Assembly (NCBI GenBank): GCA_021806345.1
Contig: JAJZXP010000022.1
Span: 1 to 6,051 of the forward strand
Reading direction: 5' to 3'
DNA length: 6,051 bases
Source: Thermoplasmata archaeon
GTDB taxonomy: Archaea > Thermoplasmatota > Thermoplasmata > Thermoplasmatales > Thermoplasmataceae
Below, piece by piece: positions 1 to 3,279 of this stretch. The notes under the pieces are model-generated. The model ran no database searches. It had not been told where the DNA came from and saw nothing but the letters and a program-made list of their open reading frames with translations. The position numbers and the translations under genes were made by a program. The stretch's first letter is position 1. Each line of letters starts with the position of its first letter.

Positions 1-768
1 TGAAGTGTATATAACATTTGATCCAGCTCCTCTTATGCTTTTAGGAAAGTCTGGATCGAAAGCCGCCCTTACACTGTTTGTGTTTAGCTGTATATGTTCA
101 TAACCCTCCTCTTTTGCGATTTTTATAATGTCTATGATATCATCCCTTATTGCTGGTTCTCCGCCTGTTATCTGAACTGCATTCGCACCTACTGGTTTCT
201 CATTTCTCATCCTTCTGAGCATCATTCTTACCTGATCCTGCGTAGGTTCATAGATTGGCTCATTTTCCTTTGCATAGAAGAAACAGTACCAGCATGAAAG
301 ATCGCATCTGTTGGTAACTACTACATTACCCAGGCCAGTATGTGACTTGTGTTTCACGCAAAGTCCACAGTGGGTTGGACAAACGATCTTAGACTCAAGA
401 TATGCAACGTGAGGGTTCAGTATTTTTACACCTGGGTCTTGCCATTTTTTGGCTTCTTGATACATATCATAATCTTCCCAGTACTTCTCTCTGGTTATGC
501 CGTGCTCCCCACATTCCTTGATTAATCTAACTTCACCTGCATTTTCATACACAATTGCGGGTATTCTCATCTGATCGAATTTTTCATCATCAACGCATAT
601 TGGACACAGACTTTCAGTAACCCTGATTAACATCATGTCATCTGAAACTAAGTTGCCCATAGCTCCCATGAATTCCTCCACGGTCTTGAACGGTGCATTT
701 TTACTTATCTCAAAGTCGCTAGCAAAGCGAACTTGAGGATATTTGTTTCTTTCTTCAAGAGCAATCAA
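1..768 (-). CDS. tes: Tes-like radical SAM enzyme (tetraether lipid synthase family), N-terminal part, cut by window edge
   Basis: The first 256 residues of an iron-sulfur radical SAM protein are visible; family members usually run to about 500-600 residues, so the rest lies beyond position 1. In order: a rubredoxin-like cysteine pair C55-P-I-C58 with a further C86-GEHG; a cysteine cluster CPTHCGLC at 130-137 followed by H140, H143 and T144; the radical SAM cluster motif C155-DLS-C159-WY-C162 followed by FFYA; the GGE motif at 202-204 (ITGGEP), which contacts S-adenosylmethionine; and NTN at 229-231. This arrangement is that of the MJ0619/Tes group, known to join two archaeol lipids through a carbon-carbon bond to give macrocyclic or tetraether membrane lipids. 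That role suits a Thermoplasmatales archaeon, whose membranes are tetraether-based. The frame is closed upstream by TAA at 786-784, and the first plausible start is TTG at 768-766, preceded by AAGGTGG six bases upstream. The next in-frame ATG is residue 34, so TTG is preferred. The radical SAM call is near certain. The exact substrate is not, because archaea carry several Tes paralogues. Confidence 0.85.
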   Translation of the reverse strand, partial: MIALEERNKYPQVRFASDFEISKNAPFKTVEEFMGAMGNLVSDDMMLIRVTESLCPICVDDEKFDQMRIPAIVYENAGEVRLIKECGEHGITREKYWEDYDMYQEAKKWQDPGVKILNPHVAYLESKIVCPTHCGLCVKHKSHTGLGNVVVTNRCDLSCWYCFFYAKENEPIYEPTQDQVRMMLRRMRNEKPVGANAVQITGGEPAIRDDIIDIIKIAKEEGYEHIQLNTNSVRAAFDPDFPKSIRGAGSNVIYTS

Positions 769-774
769 TTTTAT

Positions 775-781
775 CCACCTT
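775..781 (-). promoter_or_regulatory. Shine-Dalgarno site that fixes the TTG start of tes
   Basis: On the minus strand AAGGTGG lies six bases before TTG at 768-766. It resembles the archaeal AGGAGGTGAT consensus. It is the only good site near the start of this frame, and no ATG or GTG falls between the upstream stop (786-784) and TTG. Confidence 0.6.
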
Positions 782-803
782 AGTTACATAGTAGACATTC
801 CTA

Positions 804-811
804 TATTAAAA
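804..811 (-). promoter_or_regulatory. Candidate TATA box of tes
   Basis: The minus strand reads TTTTAATA, centred about 39-40 bases before the TTG start. The identical 8-mer precedes aglB (3238-3245) at nearly the same distance. A TATA box here predicts transcription starting near 780, giving a leader of roughly a dozen bases that just includes the ribosome site. An alternative box, TTTATATC (882-875), would give a leader of about 85 bases. The shorter option fits better because its spacing matches the other two promoters. Confidence 0.5.
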
Positions 812-815
812 GCAT

Positions 816-838
816 TTTGTAGTTTTCAAAACTACAAA
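816..838. repeat. Perfect 23-bp palindrome upstream of tes TATA box, candidate operator
   Basis: Arm TTTGTAGTTTT (816-826) is followed by a single C (827) and the exact reverse complement AAAACTACAAA (828-838). It ends four bases upstream of the proposed tes TATA box, where the TFB recognition element would sit, so a bound protein could block or recruit the basal factors. Half-site TTTGTAG recurs at 860-866, and its reverse CTACAA at 1016-1021. If transcribed from the more distant alternative TATA box, it could also fold as an RNA hairpin. Eleven matching pairs is well beyond what AT-richness easily explains. Confidence 0.6.
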
Positions 839-844
839 TATAGT

Positions 845-866
845 CAAATATATGTCATATTTGTAG
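845..866. repeat. Second inverted repeat and extra TTTGTAG half-site
   Basis: CAAATAT (845-851) and ATATTTG (857-863) form a perfect 7-bp inverted repeat around a 5-base spacer. Overlapping it, TTTGTAG at 860-866 repeats the end of the 816-838 palindrome in direct orientation, 44 bases from the first copy. It may be an auxiliary binding site. The sequence is AT-rich, so chance is harder to exclude than for the 23-bp palindrome. Confidence 0.35.
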
Positions 867-918
867 CTTTTTTTGATATAAACTAGAGAACAATATAGGT
901 GCCGAGTATATTAAGATA

Positions 919-928
919 AATCGCGATT
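919..928. repeat. 10-bp perfect palindrome AATCGCGATT
   Basis: A self-complementary decamer centred on TCGCGA stands out in an otherwise AT-rich spacer and belongs to a slightly GC-richer patch reaching to about 950. It could be a protein site or simply chance; no partner copy was seen in the window. Confidence 0.25.
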
Positions 929-1068
929 CGTACCGTAAATGCCTTACTGGAAAACTAAATTATTGTTATAGTTAAATTTTGAACTACGCATATAATTCTA
1001 TTTTAGTTTTAATTGCTACAATTTTGAAAATAGATGTCTTTATTTTAGAATCAGGGCCATCCACGTAT

Positions 1069-1130
1069 ACTTGTTAAGATGTGACAAGTGAGTCTGACAT
1101 TCAATTTCTGAACATTTGATTGAATCACTC
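1069..1130. repeat. Cluster of inverted repeats upstream of the RHH promoter
   Basis: ACTTGT (1069-1074) pairs with ACAAGT (1084-1089). Directly after, ATTCAAT (1099-1105) pairs with ATTGAAT (1119-1125) around a 13-base spacer, and the outer GAGT (1090-1093) can pair with ACTC (1127-1130). The cluster ends about 28 bases upstream of the TATA box of the RHH-pheT operon, a reasonable place for an operator or activator site. RHH proteins commonly regulate their own genes through such short inverted repeats, so autoregulation is a plausible but unproven reading. Confidence 0.35.
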
Positions 1131-1158
1131 GTAAATTATTTGCCAGAGATAACAAAAA

Positions 1159-1166
1159 TTTATATC
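1159..1166 (+). promoter_or_regulatory. Candidate TATA box of the RHH-pheT operon
   Basis: TTTATATC lies about 42 bases before the ATG at 1205 and is preceded by the A-rich stretch AACAAAAA, acceptable as a TFB recognition element. It predicts a transcription start near 1185-1190 and a short leader containing the ribosome site. No other promoter is visible between here and pheT. Confidence 0.5.
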
Positions 1167-1187
1167 ATAATACCAATTCGCAAGTAA

Positions 1188-1195
1188 GGAGAGGT
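1188..1195 (+). promoter_or_regulatory. Shine-Dalgarno site of the RHH gene
   Basis: GGAGAGGT sits nine bases before the ATG at 1205. It is the strongest ribosome site in the window and shows that the plus-strand frame is the real gene here, rather than the similarly long antisense frame. Confidence 0.65.
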
Positions 1196-1204
1196 ATTCA
1201 GTAA

Positions 1205-1531
1205 ATGTCAGTTCCATACAGAATCACAATAAGGATTTCTGAGTCAGACATGATCGCAATGGAATCTTTGATTGACAATTCAAATTTCGAAAGCATATCA
1301 CAGATTATTAGAGTCGCCCTGGACCAGTTCTTAGAAAAGCAAAAAGATTCAGGCATAAGTAAGAAAATAGAGGTAGATTTAAGTCGAAGACTCATAACAG
1401 ACCTAAATAAAATAGTGGAAAACGGAGAGGCTATATCCATGGACGATCTAATCAGAGCTGTTCTTAAGGAGTATACAGCCAAAAGAGTTGAATCATTAAA
1501 AGAAGATTTAAAAAAGGACGACGGAGAATAG
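1205..1531 (+). CDS. Tandem ribbon-helix-helix DNA-binding protein (CopG/Arc-type fold), 108 residues
   Basis: This is a small predicted transcription regulator with two RHH units in one chain. Unit 1 has strand YRITIRIS (5-12), helix A about 13-25, a turn at N25-N27 and helix B about 29-45 containing ISQIIRVAL (31-39). Unit 2 has strand KKIEVDL (53-59), helix A about 60-72, a turn at NGEA (73-76) and helix B about 78-92 containing ISMDDLIRAVL (77-87). The conserved I-R pairs fall at 35-36 and 83-84, a repeat offset of 48 residues. RHH proteins normally act as dimers whose two strands insert into the DNA major groove; a tandem chain could fold as a built-in dimer, as proposed for the F-plasmid TraY repeats. 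The tail (about 93-108) is highly charged. The gene has its own TATA box and ribosome site and ends five bases before pheT, so the two are probably co-transcribed. Its target is unknown; the inverted repeats upstream are candidates. I do not recognise a specific named orthologue. Confidence 0.8.
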   Translation: MSVPYRITIRISESDMIAMESLIDNSNFESISQIIRVALDQFLEKQKDSGISKKIEVDLSRRLITDLNKIVENGEAISMDDLIRAVLKEYTAKRVESLKEDLKKDDGE

Positions 1532-1536
1532 ATATA

Positions 1537-3120
1537 ATGGTTGTAATCAACACCACAAATCAAGAAATGGAATATCTATTGGGTAAGAAGTGGAAAAATA
1601 AGTTAAGCAACTTCTCAAGGATAATAGGCTTCACATATGAAGAAAACAACACCCAAATCGACATTGAGTTAAATCCAGATCGCCCAGACCTTTTTTCCGT
1701 ACATTCAATCGCTTCCGCACTTAATGTTTTTGAGGAAAGAAAAATAAAATATGGGAAGCTAAACATCAGCAAAGATATCCTAACTCAGGATAAAAAGCTG
1801 CAAAGACCGTATTTTGCAGTTTTTACGGTTGAAAATTTAAAAGAACCGTTAAACGGGGTTGATGTAACAGATGATTTTCTAAAGTTCTCAGATAAAATTT
1901 CTGAGACAGTTGGAAAACAGAGAAAAAAGATTGCAGTTGGGGTTCATGACCTGAAGAAGGTTCAAGGAACCGTTTCAATGAAAAAAGTAAGTGGGGACTA
2001 TGAGTTTAGAACATTTGATGGAATGAGCGGCAGTGTCAGGGAACTGTCAAAGAAACATGAAAAGGGAATCAAATACAGATCTGGTCCGGACTTAGCACAA
2101 TTTCTTGGTATTTTTGATTCGGATGGAGTTATTTCTGTTCCACCCATGTTCAACTCTTTTAGAACAAGGGTTGAAAGCACTACAGAGTCATTGCTGGTAG
2201 ATGTAACCGCCACTTCATCGAGTTCAATATCAAACGCTGTCCATCTTCTTGCAGGTTATTTTCTAAGCAAGGGAATGGATGTAAAGTTGCTAAAAACACC
2301 ATCATTTGATCCTGTTAGATTCAAGACTGAAAAATTTATACCCGTAACCAAAAAGGACATTCAGAATGCATCTGGACTAAAAGACATTGAGATGAGTGGA
2401 GTTTGCGAAATACTTTCCAAAATGGGTTATTCAGATTGGAAAATAAGTGATGGTTCTAAGAATAAAATTCATTTTAAAATCCCAACTCACAGAATAGACG
2501 TTATGGGTCCAATGGACATAGTTGAAGACTTTTTGAAGGGTTTTGGCATACAAAATATCCTACCAAGCAAAATGCTCACTAAATTTATAGGAAGACCAAA
2601 TGAAAAGACAGTAATGCAATCAAAATTTCGAAGTTTAGTTAATTCCATGTCGTTTCAGGAAACCATTTCATTCGTTCTAACAGATGGTAACTATAAAGAC
2701 CAAAAAATATCCATTGAGAACCCTAAAAGCCTGGATTATTCTAAGCCCAGGGATAGTTTATGGTCAGGAATTCTTAAAATCATCAGATCTAATAATACGC
2801 ACAGTTATCCTCAAAGAGTTTTTGAGGTGGGAGAGGTGGTTAATGAAGGTGTTCAACAAACCAGACTTGCCTTGGCAATAATTGGTGCAAACAGTTCATA
2901 TGATGAAATGAAAGGGGTACTTGACACAATCGTAAACTCCATCCCTAACGAAAAGATTTACTTAAAAAAAACTTTGGACTCTCATTTCATCAAGGGAAGA
3001 TGCGCTGAAATTACTGGAAAAGAGGTTTTGAAGAATGGCATAATAGGAGAGGTATCTCCGGAAGTCCTTGAAAAAAATACATTAACCGTTCCAATGGTTT
3101 TTATGGAACTGACGTTTTAA
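1537..3120 (+). CDS. pheT: Phenylalanine--tRNA ligase beta subunit, archaeal type
   Basis: This is the beta chain of the cytoplasmic alpha2-beta2 enzyme that charges tRNA-Phe. The alpha chain, PheS, carries the catalytic site; the beta chain provides structure, tRNA contacts and editing. Visible in 527 residues: an N-terminal segment ending in the signature ELNPDRPDLFSVH (44-56); a B3/B4 editing-like domain (about 90-240) with GVHDLKK (135-141) and VPPMFNS (201-207); a B5 domain (about 265-345) with PTHRID (316-321) and DIVEDF (327-332); and a catalytic-like core (about 355-527) with SFQETISFVLT (372-382), NPKS (395-398) and QRVFEVGEVV (426-435). The length is slightly under the roughly 550 residues usual in archaea. 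Start ATG follows GGAG (1523-1526) by ten bases, and that site lies inside the end of the RHH gene, so translation may be coupled. The segment DVTATSSSS (222-230) departs from the usual VTGTD pattern. pheS is not adjacent on the sequenced side. Confidence 0.95.
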   Translation: MVVINTTNQEMEYLLGKKWKNKLSNFSRIIGFTYEENNTQIDIELNPDRPDLFSVHSIASALNVFEERKIKYGKLNISKDILTQDKKLQRPYFAVFTVENLKEPLNGVDVTDDFLKFSDKISETVGKQRKKIAVGVHDLKKVQGTVSMKKVSGDYEFRTFDGMSGSVRELSKKHEKGIKYRSGPDLAQFLGIFDSDGVISVPPMFNSFRTRVESTTESLLVDVTATSSSSISNAVHLLAGYFLSKGMDVKLLKTPSFDPVRFKTEKFIPVTKKDIQNASGLKDIEMSGVCEILSKMGYSDWKISDGSKNKIHFKIPTHRIDVMGPMDIVEDFLKGFGIQNILPSKMLTKFIGRPNEKTVMQSKFRSLVNSMSFQETISFVLTDGNYKDQKISIENPKSLDYSKPRDSLWSGILKIIRSNNTHSYPQRVFEVGEVVNEGVQQTRLALAIIGANSSYDEMKGVLDTIVNSIPNEKIYLKKTLDSHFIKGRCAEITGKEVLKNGIIGEVSPEVLEKNTLTVPMVFMELTF

Positions 3121-3138
3121 ATAAGAATAAACTTTAGA

Positions 3139-3169
3139 GATAAAAATAATACTCATTATTTACTTTATC
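3139..3169 (+). terminator. Imperfect stem-loop after pheT
   Basis: GATAAA (3139-3144) and AATAAT (3145-3150) pair with ATTATT (3155-3160) and TTTATC (3164-3169), around loop ACTC and with a three-base bulge (TAC) on the 3' side. It begins 19 bases after the pheT stop. It is nearly all A-U, so it would be weak. It may protect or end the transcript; archaeal termination depends more on T tracts than on hairpins. Confidence 0.3.
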
Positions 3170-3209
3170 CATCTTGCACTTTTAAATTATTGAAATAAGG
3201 AATTCCGTC

Positions 3210-3227
3210 TTTTTTGAATGATTTTTT
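3210..3227 (+). terminator. Double T6 tract, likely pheT terminator
   Basis: Two runs of six T (3210-3215 and 3222-3227) are separated by six bases, about 90-107 bases after the pheT stop and immediately before the aglB promoter. T-rich tracts of this kind are the main intrinsic terminator signal in archaea. The position would insulate aglB from the RHH-pheT operon. Confidence 0.5.
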
Positions 3228-3246
3228 CTATTAAACATTTTAATAG
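3228..3246. repeat. 19-bp palindrome covering the aglB TATA box
   Basis: CTATTAAA (3228-3235) and TTTAATAG (3239-3246) are exact reverse complements around spacer CAT. The right arm contains most of the proposed TATA box. A symmetric element on a TATA box could be a repressor site, or, with the T6 tract before it, part of a terminator. The arms are AT-rich, which lowers the weight of the match. Confidence 0.4.
3238..3245 (+). promoter_or_regulatory. Candidate TATA box of aglB
   Basis: TTTTAATA is centred about 38-39 bases before the ATG at 3280, and is identical to the proposed tes box. It implies a start of transcription near 3268 and a leader of only about ten bases. No Shine-Dalgarno site is present before the ATG (the bases just upstream are GTAGTCAAAA), so translation may follow the near-leaderless mode common in archaea. 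Confidence 0.5.
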
Positions 3247-3279
3247 TTCAATTGTATTAGCGATTTCGGTAGTCAAAAA

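Larger units (their letters stand above)
769..1204. other. Divergent intergenic region between tes and the RHH gene
   Basis: These 436 bases lie between two divergently transcribed genes and contain no convincing coding frame on either strand. They hold the tes promoter at the left end, the RHH promoter at the right end, and several inverted repeats between them. Nothing resembling a tRNA, a known riboswitch or a repeat array is visible. The middle (about 883-1065) is mostly AT-rich apart from a short GC-richer patch near 921-950. Its length exceeds what two compact archaeal promoters need, so it may also carry operators or an undetected small RNA. Confidence 0.7.

Noticed and set aside
94..297. 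67-residue plus-strand open frame
   Set aside because: It lies entirely antisense to the tes radical SAM region, whose cysteine motifs are intact, and it has no ribosome site or recognisable domain.
784..789. ATG immediately followed by TAA on the minus strand, in frame with tes
   Set aside because: It could be read as a start-stop leader, but the predicted transcription start lies downstream of it, so it is probably not transcribed.
875..882. TTTATATC on the minus strand as the tes TATA box
   Set aside because: Good match in sequence, but it implies a leader of about 85 bases, unlike the short leaders of the other two promoters. Kept only as an alternative.
1027..1046. AAAATA...TATTTT inverted repeat
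   Set aside because: Six-base A/T-only arms in AT-rich DNA are expected by chance.
1198..1563. 121-residue minus-strand open frame
   Set aside because: Antisense to the RHH gene. The plus-strand frame has a TATA box, a strong ribosome site and two RHH units, whereas this one has none and overlaps the start of pheT.
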